64,000 nt of DNA from JBKDZP01 sp047971315 (GCA_047971315.1 JBKDZP010000007.1:11714-75713), one strand, 5' to 3'; shown: positions 16,904 through 25,145, counted from the stretch's first letter. Numbers and translations: made by a program. The notes: a model not told the origin generated them from the sequence alone.

Positions 16904-17041
16904 ATGACAATCGAAAAAGAAGAATTATATAAAATTACAGGTGGTGGTATATCATTTGGGTGGTCAATGTTTATTGGTGGAGCAATTTCTTTAATAATAG
17001 GAATAATTGATGGATATATTCGCCCATTAAAATGTAATTAA
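16904..17041 (+). CDS. Double-glycine bacteriocin precursor, peptide A
   Basis: A 45-residue peptide with a leader MTIEKEELYKITGG (14 residues), ending in the Gly-Gly at which C39 peptidases cut, and a 31-residue core. The core is glycine-rich and hydrophobic and carries two GxxxG motifs (GISFG, GIIDG), typical for two-peptide class IIb bacteriocins whose helices pack in the target membrane. GGAGG lies seven bases upstream. The stop TAA overlaps the ribosome site of peptide B. It should be matured and exported by the transporter at 14765. No immunity gene is recognisable next to it. Confidence 0.8.
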   Translation: MTIEKEELYKITGGGISFGWSMFIGGAISLIIGIIDGYIRPLKCN

Positions 17042-17050
17042 GGAGGATTA

Positions 17051-17212
17051 ATGAAATTAAATAATAAGGAACTTTATAACATAATTGGCGGAGCAATATC
17101 AGCATCAATGATAGGATATTTGGTTAAAGGAATAAATTCATTACTTGATTTAGGTAGAAGTCTAGGTAGTGCAATTAGAAGAAGCCAAAATAATAATTTA
17201 TGTTCATTTTAA
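17051..17212 (+). CDS. Double-glycine bacteriocin precursor, peptide B
   Basis: A 53-residue peptide with leader MKLNNKELYNIIGG, closely parallel to that of peptide A (ELYxIxGG), and a 39-residue cationic core with a GxxxG motif (GRSLG) and a Cys near the C terminus. GGAGG precedes the ATG. The paired leaders and tandem genes suggest the two peptides act together. A terminator follows at once, closing the cassette. Confidence 0.8.
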   Translation: MKLNNKELYNIIGGAISASMIGYLVKGINSLLDLGRSLGSAIRRSQNNNLCSF

Positions 17213-17215
17213 AAT

Positions 17216-17243
17216 AAAAAGTCAAATTTTGACTTTTTTATTT
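17216..17243 (+). terminator. Terminator closing the bacteriocin cassette
   Basis: About nine A/T-rich pairs around GTCA/TGAC, small loop, then T run. Confidence 0.8.
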
Positions 17244-17274
17244 TAATAATATACATTTTTTTTAATGTTGTATA

Positions 17275-17403
17275 AAGTGAAGTAGAAATACTTAAATAAT
17301 AAACATATTTAGAAAATAATAATATAAATAAAGAATTTATAATATATAAAAAAAGTATTTATATTCACTTGAATAGTAAAAAGCAAAATAATTAGCTTTT
17401 TTT
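17275..17403 (+). ncRNA. Candidate structured RNA between the bacteriocin cassette and rpsU
   Basis: Arms 17275-17281 plus 17286-17293 pair with 17353-17360 plus 17364-17370 (7 and 8 perfect pairs, small internal loop), enclosing about 59 bases. A separate hairpin with T run (17378-17403) follows as a terminator. No protein-coding frame is visible in 17244-17484, and no convincing promoter was found, so this is tentative. Confidence 0.3.
17378..17403 (+). terminator. Terminator upstream of the rpsU promoter
   Basis: Stem 17378-17384 with 17395-17401, ten-base loop, T run. It ends no visible gene. Confidence 0.6.
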
Positions 17404-17425
17404 CATTATTTTTAAAAAAAATTTG

Positions 17426-17454
17426 TTGAAATATAGTAAAAACAGTGTTATAAT
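17426..17454 (+). promoter_or_regulatory. Sigma-A promoter of rpsU-yqeY
   Basis: TTGAAA 17426-17431, 17-base spacer, extended TGTTATAAT with TATAAT at 17449-17454. Confidence 0.75.
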
Positions 17455-17484
17455 ACCAATAGTTTACAGAAGGGAGGGAATACA

Positions 17485-17679
17485 ATGACTAAAGTAATCG
17501 TAAGAAATGGAAATGTTGACAGCGCCCTTCGTATGTTTAAACAAAAAAGTGCCAAAAATGGAACACTTAAAGAAGTACGTGAAAGACAAGAAGGTTATCT
17601 AAAACCAGGTGCTAAAAGAAGAAAAGAAAAAAAAGAAGCTATCAAAAATAGCCACAAAAAAAATAGAGAAAATTATTAG
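17485..17679 (+). CDS. rpsU: 30S ribosomal protein S21
   Basis: A 64-residue basic protein, normal in length, needed for 30S initiation in many bacteria. The N-terminal core MTKVIVRNGNVDSALRMFK and the C-terminal RRKEKKEAIK tail are characteristic. Preceded by a strong GGGAGGG site and a near-consensus promoter. yqeY follows, as in Bacillus, separated by a small terminator. Confidence 0.96.
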   Translation: MTKVIVRNGNVDSALRMFKQKSAKNGTLKEVRERQEGYLKPGAKRRKEKKEAIKNSHKKNRENY

Positions 17680-17697
17680 GTCGTATTGACCTTTTTT
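17678..17697 (+). terminator. rpsU-yqeY intergenic terminator
   Basis: Five-pair stem (17678-17682 with 17688-17692), T6. Probably partial, so that yqeY is made at a lower level. Confidence 0.65.
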
Positions 17698-17714
17698 AGT
17701 AGAAAGGTGATATT

Positions 17715-18158
17715 ATGAGAGATAAAATATTAAATGATTTAAAAGCAGCAATGAAATCTCAGGAAAAAGAAAAACTACAAGTAATCCGCATGGTCAAAGG
17801 TGCAATACAAATGGAAGAATTAAATACTAAAAAAGAATTAGATGATAATGAAATTATTTCAATAATTGCTAAACAAATAAAAAGTAGAAAAGAATCAATT
17901 GTTGAATTTAATAAAGCAGGAAGAACTGATTTAACTACTAAAACAGAAGCTGAAATTAAAATATTGGATACATATATGCCCGTCCAATTAACTGAAGAAG
18001 AAATAAATTTAGAAATAAATAAATTACTTGAAACTGAAACTATAACTGGAATGTCAGATTTTGGTAAATTTATGGGTAAAATAACCCCAATTTTAAAAGG
18101 TAGAGCAGATATGGCAATAGTAAGTAAGCTAATAAAAAATAAAATAAATAATATATAA
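17715..18158 (+). CDS. YqeY/GatB-like domain protein
   Basis: A 147-residue all-helical protein of the YqeY family, related to the C-terminal tail domain of GatB that recognises tRNA. Motifs seen: VIRMVKGAIQMEEL, KSRKESIVEF and the C-terminal GKFMGKITPILKGRADM. It may assist a tRNA-dependent amidotransferase or another tRNA enzyme, but no experimental role is settled. Downstream of rpsU, as in many Firmicutes. Confidence 0.9.
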   Translation: MRDKILNDLKAAMKSQEKEKLQVIRMVKGAIQMEELNTKKELDDNEIISIIAKQIKSRKESIVEFNKAGRTDLTTKTEAEIKILDTYMPVQLTEEEINLEINKLLETETITGMSDFGKFMGKITPILKGRADMAIVSKLIKNKINNI

Positions 18159-18162
18159 AACG

Positions 18163-18187
18163 ACACTTTTAATAGTGTTTTTTTTTT
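18163..18187 (+). terminator. yqeY terminator
   Basis: ACACT/AGTGT stem (18163-18167 with 18174-18178) followed by about eleven Ts. Confidence 0.75.
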
Positions 18188-18207
18188 ATACTATTAGTGG
18201 TGATAAC

Positions 18208-18984
18208 ATGAAAATTTATTTAGACTTTATCTTCATTATTAATTTTTCTTTTGATTTTCTACTTTTAATTGCAGTTGCAACATTACTTAAAAGAAATATA
18301 AAAATTAAAAAAATTATATTTGGAAGTATATTTGGTGGATTTAGTATATTTACATTGTTTTTAGAAATTAATAATTTAGAACTATTTATTTTTAAAATAA
18401 TAATAAGCATTTTTATGGTTTTAATCACATTCTCATTTAGAAATTTTAAATATACATTAACTAATTTAATATATTTATATATTGTTAGCATGGTTCTTGG
18501 AGGATTTTTATATTTCTTAAATATTCAATTTTCGTATTCACATAATGGATTAATATTTTTTCATAATGAATTTAGTATTAATATAATAGTTTTAGTCATA
18601 TTATCACCAATCATTATATATACTTATGTTAAGGAATGTTTAAATTTAAAAACCACCTTTTCAAAATATTATAAAGTGGATATCCAGTTAGAAAAAGAAA
18701 CTCTAAATTTAAATGGATTTTTAGATACTGGAAATAAACTGGTAGATCCAATATTTAAAAAACCAATTATCCTAATAAATGAAGAATGTTTAAAATATAA
18801 GTATAATTATTTTTTGGTTCCAATTACTACAGTAAGTGAAAACAGTATGTTAAAGTGTATTAAAGTAAAAAAAATCAATATAAAAACAGTTGGCGAAAAA
18901 AAAGACGTATTAGTTGGTTTACTACCTAAAAAAATACAAATGGAAGGAATTGATTGTATATTACAATCTAAATTGGTAGAATAA
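18208..18984 (+). CDS. spoIIGA: Sigma-E processing peptidase SpoIIGA
   Basis: A 258-residue membrane aspartic protease that activates pro-sigma-E in the mother cell after a signal (SpoIIR) from the forespore. Five hydrophobic segments occupy residues about 5-155; the C-terminal protease domain carries the catalytic motif GFLDTGNKLVDP near residue 170. ATG 18208 follows GGTGAT; the longer frame starts within the preceding terminator and is rejected. It overlaps sigE by one base (TAATG). This gene pair is found only in endospore formers. Confidence 0.92.
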   Translation: MKIYLDFIFIINFSFDFLLLIAVATLLKRNIKIKKIIFGSIFGGFSIFTLFLEINNLELFIFKIIISIFMVLITFSFRNFKYTLTNLIYLYIVSMVLGGFLYFLNIQFSYSHNGLIFFHNEFSINIIVLVILSPIIIYTYVKECLNLKTTFSKYYKVDIQLEKETLNLNGFLDTGNKLVDPIFKKPIILINEECLKYKYNYFLVPITTVSENSMLKCIKVKKINIKTVGEKKDVLVGLLPKKIQMEGIDCILQSKLVE

Positions 18985-19670
18985 TGCTAAAAAAAATATT
19001 AAAATTATTATCAAGACTTTATGAAAAAAATATTTTCTTTGTTGGAAGTTCAGATAAATTGCCTGAACCATTAAGTAAAGAAGATGAAACTGCATATGTA
19101 TTAAAATCAATGGATGGAGATACTTTTGCTAGAAACAAATTAATAGAACATAATTTAAGATTAGTAGTATTTTTATCAAAACGATATGAAAATACTGGAA
19201 TAGATTTAGAAGATCTTGTAAGTATTGGTACTATTGGACTAATAAAAGGAGTTAATACTTATAAATTAGATAAAAATATAAAGCTTGCTACTTATGTATC
19301 TCGATGTATTGATAATGAAATATTAATGTATTTAAGAAAAAATAAAAAAAGAAGAAGTGAAGTTAGTTTTGAAGATAGTTTAAGTTATGATTCAGAAGGA
19401 AATGAATTACATCTTGAAGATATTTTAGGAACTGATGAAAATATAGTAACAAAAAGAATAGAAGAAGAAACTGAAAAAAATATCCTTAAAGAAGAAATTG
19501 ATAAATTAAATGACAGAGATAAAAAAATAATGATGTTAAGATATGGAATGTTTGGTCAAGAAGAAATGACACAAAAAGATGTAGCAATTAAATTAGGCAT
19601 AAGTCAATCATATATATCTAGAATAGAAAAAAAAGTTATAAAAAAAATAAAAACTTATGTAAAAATATAA
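18984..19670 (+). CDS. sigE: RNA polymerase sporulation sigma factor E precursor
   Basis: A 228-residue sigma-70 family factor for early mother-cell transcription. It begins with a short amphipathic basic pro-sequence (MLKKILKLLSRLYEKN) that SpoIIGA would remove, then FVGSSDKLPEPLS as in SigE. Region 2 includes NLRLVVFLSKRYENTG and IDLEDLVSIGTIGLIKGV; the strongly SigE-like block EILMYLRKNKKRRSEVSFED follows; region 4 ends with the HTH GISQSYISRIEKKVIKKIK. The pro-sequence is somewhat shorter than the 27 residues in Bacillus. Co-translated with spoIIGA. Confidence 0.93.
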   Translation: MLKKILKLLSRLYEKNIFFVGSSDKLPEPLSKEDETAYVLKSMDGDTFARNKLIEHNLRLVVFLSKRYENTGIDLEDLVSIGTIGLIKGVNTYKLDKNIKLATYVSRCIDNEILMYLRKNKKRRSEVSFEDSLSYDSEGNELHLEDILGTDENIVTKRIEEETEKNILKEEIDKLNDRDKKIMMLRYGMFGQEEMTQKDVAIKLGISQSYISRIEKKVIKKIKTYVKI

Positions 19671-19691
19671 ATGTATGTAAATACATTTTTT
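19670..19691 (+). terminator. sigE terminator
   Basis: Perfect 7-bp stem (19670-19676 with 19681-19687), GTAA loop, T run. Confidence 0.75.
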
Positions 19692-19703
19692 AAAATTAAT
19701 AAT

Positions 19704-19730
19704 TTAGCACTCAACTATTGACAATGCCAA
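19704..19730 (+). promoter_or_regulatory. Degenerate upstream CIRCE-like operator
   Basis: A perfect left half TTAGCACTC (19704-19712), nine bases, then a weak right half CAATGCCAA overlapping the -35 of the hrcA promoter. Confidence 0.45.
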
Positions 19731-19746
19731 AAGATTGTTGTATAAT
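19718..19746 (+). promoter_or_regulatory. Consensus sigma-A promoter of the hrcA operon
   Basis: TTGACA 19718-19723, 17-base spacer, TATAAT 19741-19746: a perfect consensus, the kind that needs tight repression. Confidence 0.9.
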
Positions 19747-19750
19747 TTCT

Positions 19751-19777
19751 TTAGCACCAATCAAAATAGAGTGCTAA
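19751..19777 (+). promoter_or_regulatory. CIRCE operator (HrcA binding site)
   Basis: TTAGCACCA, nine bases, GAGTGCTAA: seven of nine and nine of nine matches to the two halves. It starts five bases after the -10 and ends directly at the Shine-Dalgarno, so bound HrcA would block both transcription and the hrcA leader. Confidence 0.9.
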
Positions 19778-19788
19778 GAGGTGGTATT

Positions 19789-20784
19789 GTGATTAGTAAT
19801 AGACAAAAAGAATTACTAAAACTAATAGTAGAAGAGTATATTAAAACAGCAAAACCAATTAGTTCTAAATCATTATGTAGAAAGATGTTATGTTCATCAG
19901 CTACAATTAGAAATGAAATGAGCAACTTAGAAGAACTTGGAATGTTAGAAAAAACTCATATCTCATCAGGGAGAGTTCCAAGTGAAAAAGGATATCGTTA
20001 TTATGTAGATTTAATAATGGAACCTAAAGAATTAACTGGCGAAGATATGCTTAAACTTCAAACCATATTTCATAATCAATCATTAGTTTTAACTGATGCA
20101 ATAAAAAAAAGTATGGAAATTATTTCAGAGTTAACTAATTATACTTCTATAATTTTAGGAAGTTCATCAAAAGATAATAAAATTAGTAAAATTGAAGTAG
20201 TACCCATTAGTGAAAAAGAAATAGTAGCAATAGTTATAACTGATAGAGGACACGTAGAACATAAAAATGTTTTACTTGAAGAAAAAATAGCAATAAATGA
20301 GGTAAAACAAACAGTAGATTTAATCAATAAATTTATTGTAGGTACATCTCTTGATGAAGTTAATGCTAAATTGGAATTTGAAGTAAAACCTAAAATTGGT
20401 GACAATATAAAACATCAAAAAGTAATATATGATGCACTATTTAACTTTTTCAATGATTTTGTAACTGAATCAAACTTTCAAATTCATAAACCAAGTAATA
20501 TTTTAATGGAACCAGAATTTAATGATACAAATAAAATTAGAACAATCTTAAAACAATTTGAAGATAAAGAATTTATTAGTAGTATTAAAGAAGAAGAAAA
20601 AGGAATTAATATTTATATTGGTAGTGAAAATAAAATAGATGATGATGTTACAGTAATAAAAACAAAATTCTCTGTTAGTGGAGAAGAAGGGACAATTGCA
20701 TTAATAGGACCAAAACGTATGGAATATGATCGCGTTATGACCTTATTACAATTTATTAAAGATAATATTGAAAAAAATGATTAA
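19789..20784 (+). CDS. hrcA: Heat-inducible transcription repressor HrcA
   Basis: A 331-residue winged-helix repressor that binds CIRCE and depends on GroEL for activity. The N terminus is SNRQKELLKLIVEEYIKT, with the DNA-binding helix SSATIRNEMSNLEELGMLEK, the diagnostic HISSGRVPSEKGYRYYVD, and a C-terminal GPKRMEYDRVMTLLQFI. A GTG start at 19789 is chosen because GAGGTGG (19778-19784) precedes it and the CIRCE lies just upstream; the longer frame would start inside the promoter. Confidence 0.95.
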   Translation: MISNRQKELLKLIVEEYIKTAKPISSKSLCRKMLCSSATIRNEMSNLEELGMLEKTHISSGRVPSEKGYRYYVDLIMEPKELTGEDMLKLQTIFHNQSLVLTDAIKKSMEIISELTNYTSIILGSSSKDNKISKIEVVPISEKEIVAIVITDRGHVEHKNVLLEEKIAINEVKQTVDLINKFIVGTSLDEVNAKLEFEVKPKIGDNIKHQKVIYDALFNFFNDFVTESNFQIHKPSNILMEPEFNDTNKIRTILKQFEDKEFISSIKEEEKGINIYIGSENKIDDDVTVIKTKFSVSGEEGTIALIGPKRMEYDRVMTLLQFIKDNIEKND

Positions 20785-20830
20785 AATTAGTGTAATCAAC
20801 CAATAATTATATGTAGTAGAAAGGATGTTT

Positions 20831-21445
20831 ATGGAAAATTACGAAGAATTAGGAAAATGTGAATGTGAAAATTGTCAAGATAATACTTGTGAATGTGATG
20901 ATTGCAACCATGAAAATGTAGAAAATTGTAATTGTGATGAACATGTTCACTTAAATAGTAATAACCAAAATAAAGAAGTAGAAAATTTAAAGGAGACAAT
21001 AAAATCTTTAACTGAACAACTACTTCAAAATGAAGAAAAAAAATTAAGAGATAAAGCAGAAATGATAAACTTTCGTCGCCGTAAAGATGAAGAAGTTTCT
21101 AGAATTATTAAATATTCAAATGAGGATGTTATTAAACAAATTTTACCAACAATAGACAATTTTGAAAGAGCGATTAAATTAGATGATAAAAACCTAGATG
21201 ATGAAGTATCTAAATTTTTAGAAGGATTTAAAATGATTTATTGTAATCTAGTTTCTACTATAGAAAGTTTTGAAGTAAAAGCAATTGATGGTAAAAATAA
21301 ACCATTTGATCCAACATATCATGAAGCAGTAATGACTGATCATGAAGATGGTGTAGAACCAGGGATAGTATTAGAAGTTTTACAAAAAGGTTATATATTA
21401 AAAGATAGAGTTATTAGACCTGCAATGGTTAAAGTATCTGAATAA
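20831..21445 (+). CDS. grpE: Nucleotide exchange factor GrpE with Cys/His-rich N-terminal extension
   Basis: A 204-residue DnaK co-chaperone. The C-terminal part is normal GrpE: long coiled coil (residues about 50-95), AEMINFRRRKDEE, and the beta domain with NKPFDPTYHEAVM and GYILKDRVIRPAMV. Unusually the first 40 residues hold eight Cys (10, 12, 15, 20, 22, 25, 33, 35) and three His (27, 38, 40), many in CxC and CxxC spacing, as in metal-binding or redox-sensitive peptides. ATG 20831 fits AAAGG better than the ATG two codons earlier. Part of the hrcA operon. Confidence 0.93.
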   Translation: MENYEELGKCECENCQDNTCECDDCNHENVENCNCDEHVHLNSNNQNKEVENLKETIKSLTEQLLQNEEKKLRDKAEMINFRRRKDEEVSRIIKYSNEDVIKQILPTIDNFERAIKLDDKNLDDEVSKFLEGFKMIYCNLVSTIESFEVKAIDGKNKPFDPTYHEAVMTDHEDGVEPGIVLEVLQKGYILKDRVIRPAMVKVSE

Positions 21446-21460
21446 AAGAAAGGTGATAAT

Positions 21461-23281
21461 ATGAGTAAAATAATAGGAATAGATTTAGGAACAACAAATA
21501 GTTGTGTTTCAATTTTTGAAGGTGGAGAAGTAAAAGTAATTGCAAATGCAGAAGGATTAAGAACTACTCCATCAGTTGTAGCTTTTAAAGGAGAAGACAT
21601 AATAGTTGGACAAAAAGCTAAAAACCAAATGGTAACAAATAAAAATACAATTCATTCAATAAAAAGACAAATGGGAACAAATAAAAAAGTAAATATTGAA
21701 GGAAAAGATTATAGTCCTGAAGAAATTTCAGCAATGATTTTAGGAGATTTAAAAAAATCTGCTGAAGCATATTTAGGTGAAAGTGTAACAAGAGCAGTAA
21801 TAACTGTTCCAGCGTACTTCAATGATGCTGAAAGACAAGCAACTAAAAATGCTGGTAAAATTGCTGGATTAGAAGTTGAAAGAATAATAAATGAACCAAC
21901 AGCTGCTGCACTTGCATATGGTCTTGATAAACAAGATAAGAATGAACAAATCTTAGTATATGATTTAGGTGGGGGAACATTTGATGTTTCAATTCTTGAA
22001 CTAGGAGATGGAGTATTTGAAGTTAAATCAACTAGTGGTAATAATAAATTAGGTGGAGATGACTTTGATGATAGAATAATGGATTTCTTAGTTAAAGAAT
22101 TCAAAAGTGAAAACTCAATTGATTTAAGTAAAGATAAAATGGCAATGCAAAGACTTAAAGATGCTGCTGAAAAAGCTAAAAAAGATTTAAGTGGAATGAG
22201 TTCTACAGAAATATCATTACCATTTATATCTCAAGGATCTGATGGACCACTTCATTTAAATATTACTTTAAGTAGAGCAAAATTTGAAGATTTAATTCGT
22301 GACTTAGTAGAATCTACTAAAGAACCAGTTAGAAAAGCACTATCAGATGCAAAATTAAAACCAGCTGACTTAGATAAAGTAATTTTAGTCGGTGGGTCTA
22401 CTAGAATACCTATGGTTCAAGATTTAGTTAAAGCTGAACTTGGTAAAGAACCATCAAAAGGTGTTAATCCAGATGAAGTAGTTGCAATGGGTGCAGCTAT
22501 ACAAGGTGGAGTATTAACAGGTGATGTTGAAGATATAGTATTATTAGATGTTACACCACTATCACTTGGAATTGAAACTATGGGTAATGTAATGACAGTA
22601 TTAATACCAAGAAATACAACAATTCCAACTAGTAAATCACAAACTTTCTCAACAGCTGCAGATAATCAACCAGCAGTTGATATTCACGTATTACAAGGTG
22701 AAAGATCTATGGCTTATGATAATAAAACATTAGGTCGTTTCCAACTTACAAATATTCCAGCCGCACCAAGAGGAGTACCTCAAATCGAAGTTACATTTGA
22801 TATAGATGCTAATGGTATTGTAAATGTTAAAGCAAAAGACTTAGGAACAGGAAAAGAACAAAACATAACAATTACCTCAAATACATCTTTAAGTGATGAT
22901 GAAATTGAAAAAATGGTAAAAGATGCTGAAGCTAATAGAGAAGCAGATGCTAAGAAAAAAGAAGAAGCAGATTTAAGAAATGATGCAGAACAAACAATTT
23001 TTCAAACTGAAAAATCATTAAAGGACTTAGGTGATAAAGTAAATGCTGAAGATAAATCAAAAGCAGAAGCTGAAATAAAAGATTTAAAAGAAGCTTTAGA
23101 AAAAGATAATTTAGAAGAAATTAAAATGAAAAAAGAAAAATTAAATGAAACTGCAATAGCATATGCTACTAAAGTGTATGAAGAAGCAGCAAAAGAAGCC
23201 CAAACAAATAATCAAACTGAAGAATCAACTACATCTACAGAAGATGACAATGTAATTGATGCTGAATTTGAAGAAAAATAA
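21461..23281 (+). CDS. dnaK: Molecular chaperone DnaK (Hsp70)
   Basis: A 606-residue Hsp70, the usual size for Firmicutes. The ATPase domain opens IIGIDLGTTNSCVSIFEGG, with the phosphate-2 and adenosine motifs (VYDLGGGTFDVSILE, ILVGGSTRIPMV), then the linker VLLDVTPLSLGIETMG, substrate-binding beta domain and helical lid ending in an acidic tail with DDNVIDAEFEEK. The start has AAAGGTGAT. It lies 15 bases after grpE, under the CIRCE-controlled promoter. Confidence 0.98.
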   Translation: MSKIIGIDLGTTNSCVSIFEGGEVKVIANAEGLRTTPSVVAFKGEDIIVGQKAKNQMVTNKNTIHSIKRQMGTNKKVNIEGKDYSPEEISAMILGDLKKSAEAYLGESVTRAVITVPAYFNDAERQATKNAGKIAGLEVERIINEPTAAALAYGLDKQDKNEQILVYDLGGGTFDVSILELGDGVFEVKSTSGNNKLGGDDFDDRIMDFLVKEFKSENSIDLSKDKMAMQRLKDAAEKAKKDLSGMSSTEISLPFISQGSDGPLHLNITLSRAKFEDLIRDLVESTKEPVRKALSDAKLKPADLDKVILVGGSTRIPMVQDLVKAELGKEPSKGVNPDEVVAMGAAIQGGVLTGDVEDIVLLDVTPLSLGIETMGNVMTVLIPRNTTIPTSKSQTFSTAADNQPAVDIHVLQGERSMAYDNKTLGRFQLTNIPAAPRGVPQIEVTFDIDANGIVNVKAKDLGTGKEQNITITSNTSLSDDEIEKMVKDAEANREADAKKKEEADLRNDAEQTIFQTEKSLKDLGDKVNAEDKSKAEAEIKDLKEALEKDNLEEIKMKKEKLNETAIAYATKVYEEAAKEAQTNNQTEESTTSTEDDNVIDAEFEEK

Positions 23282-23291
23282 AATATATTTA

Positions 23292-23323
23292 GAAGTTCTA
23301 GGAAACTAGAACTTCGACTTTTA
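23292..23323 (+). terminator. dnaK-pepF intergenic hairpin
   Basis: Perfect 10-bp stem (23292-23301 with 23306-23315) with a GAAA loop, followed only by a weak T stretch. It may attenuate transcription or protect the dnaK message. Confidence 0.6.
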
Positions 23324-23345
23324 TCTTATAATATAAGGAGAAAAA

Positions 23346-25145
23346 ATGGATAAACAAAAAAGAAGAGATGAAATAAGTAATGAATATAAATGGGATTTAA
23401 CTTCAATATTTAAAACAGATGAAGACTATTATTGTATGTTGGAAGTTGTAAAAAAAGATTTAAATTTATTTGATTGTTTCAAAGAAGATTTACTAACTAG
23501 CGCAAAAAGATTATTAGAATATCTTGAAACAAAAATTACTTTTGAAAGAAAATTATATCGATTATATTTTTATGCGCATCTAAATTTAGATGCTGATACA
23601 ACTAATACTCAATATCAAAAAATGGATAAAGAAATAACTGATTTAATGTCTAAATTCTCAGAAAATATTTCCTTTGTTAATCCACTTTTTATGGAAACAA
23701 ATTATGAAGTAATTAAAAATTTTTATGAAGAAGAACCAGCACTTAAAAAACATAAATTTAATATTGATAATTTATATAGATTTAAAAATCATACTTTAAG
23801 TAAAGATGCAGAAAAACTTATTTCTAGTATGAACAAAGTATTCGAAAATCCATCTGAAACCTACAGTATTTTGACTGATACTGATCTAAAATTTGATACA
23901 ATAATAGCTGAAGATGGTAAAGAAGTAGAATTGACTGAATCTAATTATAGAAAATATATTTCATCAATTGATAGAAGTGTTAGAAAAAATGCTTTTGAGA
24001 AATTATTTAAAGTGTATAAAAGTTTTAAAAATACTATTACTTCAATTTATAACGGTGATATTGATTCATCAATAGCTATTTCTAAAATTAGAAAATATAA
24101 TAGTTCATTAGAAGCATCATTATATACTGATAATGTTGAAATAAATGTTTATAATAATTTGATTGATACAGTAAATAATAACTTATTTGTTTTACATAAA
24201 TATTTTGAAACAGTAAAAAATGTTTTAAAATTAGATGAGTTACATTTATATGATTTATATGTACCATTAATTAAAGAAGATAAAAGTTACTACGAATACG
24301 ATGAAGCTAGAAAAATAGTAATAAGTGCTTTAAGTATTTTAGGTGAAGATTATATTGAAAACTTAAATAAAGCCTTTGATCAAAAATGGATTGACGTTTA
24401 TAATAATGTTGGGAAAAGAGGCGGAGCTTATTCTAGTGGATTTTATGATACCAATCCTTATATTCTTTTAAATTACGAGGGAAAACTAAATGATGTTTCC
24501 ACACTTGCTCATGAACTTGGACATTCGATGCATTCTTATTATTCATGTAAAAATAATGAATATCAAAATTCATCTTATACGATATTTGTAGCAGAGGTGG
24601 CATCAACTGTAAATGAATTATTACTATGTAAACATTTGCTTAAAGAAAGCAAAGATAAAAATGAAAAATTATCTATTTTAAATAGATTAATGGAATTATT
24701 TAAAAGTACAATCTATAGACAAACAATGTTTGCAGAATTTGAAAAAGGTATATATGAAAAAAGAGAAAATGATGAAGTATTAACTCATGAAGTTATCTCA
24801 AATTACTACTATGACCTAAATAAAAAATATTTTGGTAGTAATATAGTAGTTGATGAATTAATAAGTTATGAATGGGAAAGAATTCCTCACTTTTATTACA
24901 ATTTTTATGTATATAAATATGCAACAGGATTATCTGCAGCTTGTTATATTGTAGAATCAATTATAAATAATAAAGAAAATGCATTAGAAAACTATTTAAG
25001 TTTTTTAAAAACAGGTGGTAGTGATTATCCAATTGAGGAATTAAAAATTGCTCATGTTGACATGAATGACAAAAAAGTAGTTGAAAGTGCTATTAAAATG
25101 TTTAATGAAACAATAGATGAATTCAACAAATTAAATAATAGTTAG
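23346..25145 (+). CDS. pepF: Oligoendopeptidase F (M3 family)
   Basis: A 599-residue zinc metallopeptidase that cleaves medium-length peptides in the cytoplasm. The zinc site is HELGHSMHSYYS near residue 395, with the downstream Glu in AEVASTVNELLL. N-terminal helical domain and the usual F-family block SYEWERIPHFYYNFYVYKYATG near the C terminus. Preceded by GGAG at a good distance. Its position between dnaK and dnaJ is unusual and may place peptide clean-up under heat-shock control. Confidence 0.95.
   Translation: MDKQKRRDEISNEYKWDLTSIFKTDEDYYCMLEVVKKDLNLFDCFKEDLLTSAKRLLEYLETKITFERKLYRLYFYAHLNLDADTTNTQYQKMDKEITDLMSKFSENISFVNPLFMETNYEVIKNFYEEEPALKKHKFNIDNLYRFKNHTLSKDAEKLISSMNKVFENPSETYSILTDTDLKFDTIIAEDGKEVELTESNYRKYISSIDRSVRKNAFEKLFKVYKSFKNTITSIYNGDIDSSIAISKIRKYNSSLEASLYTDNVEINVYNNLIDTVNNNLFVLHKYFETVKNVLKLDELHLYDLYVPLIKEDKSYYEYDEARKIVISALSILGEDYIENLNKAFDQKWIDVYNNVGKRGGAYSSGFYDTNPYILLNYEGKLNDVSTLAHELGHSMHSYYSCKNNEYQNSSYTIFVAEVASTVNELLLCKHLLKESKDKNEKLSILNRLMELFKSTIYRQTMFAEFEKGIYEKRENDEVLTHEVISNYYYDLNKKYFGSNIVVDELISYEWERIPHFYYNFYVYKYATGLSAACYIVESIINNKENALENYLSFLKTGGSDYPIEELKIAHVDMNDKKVVESAIKMFNETIDEFNKLNNS

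Noticed and set aside
18160..18187. Spo0A box (AACGACA) upstream of spoIIGA
   Set aside because: Only five of seven matches, and the sequence is part of the yqeY terminator.
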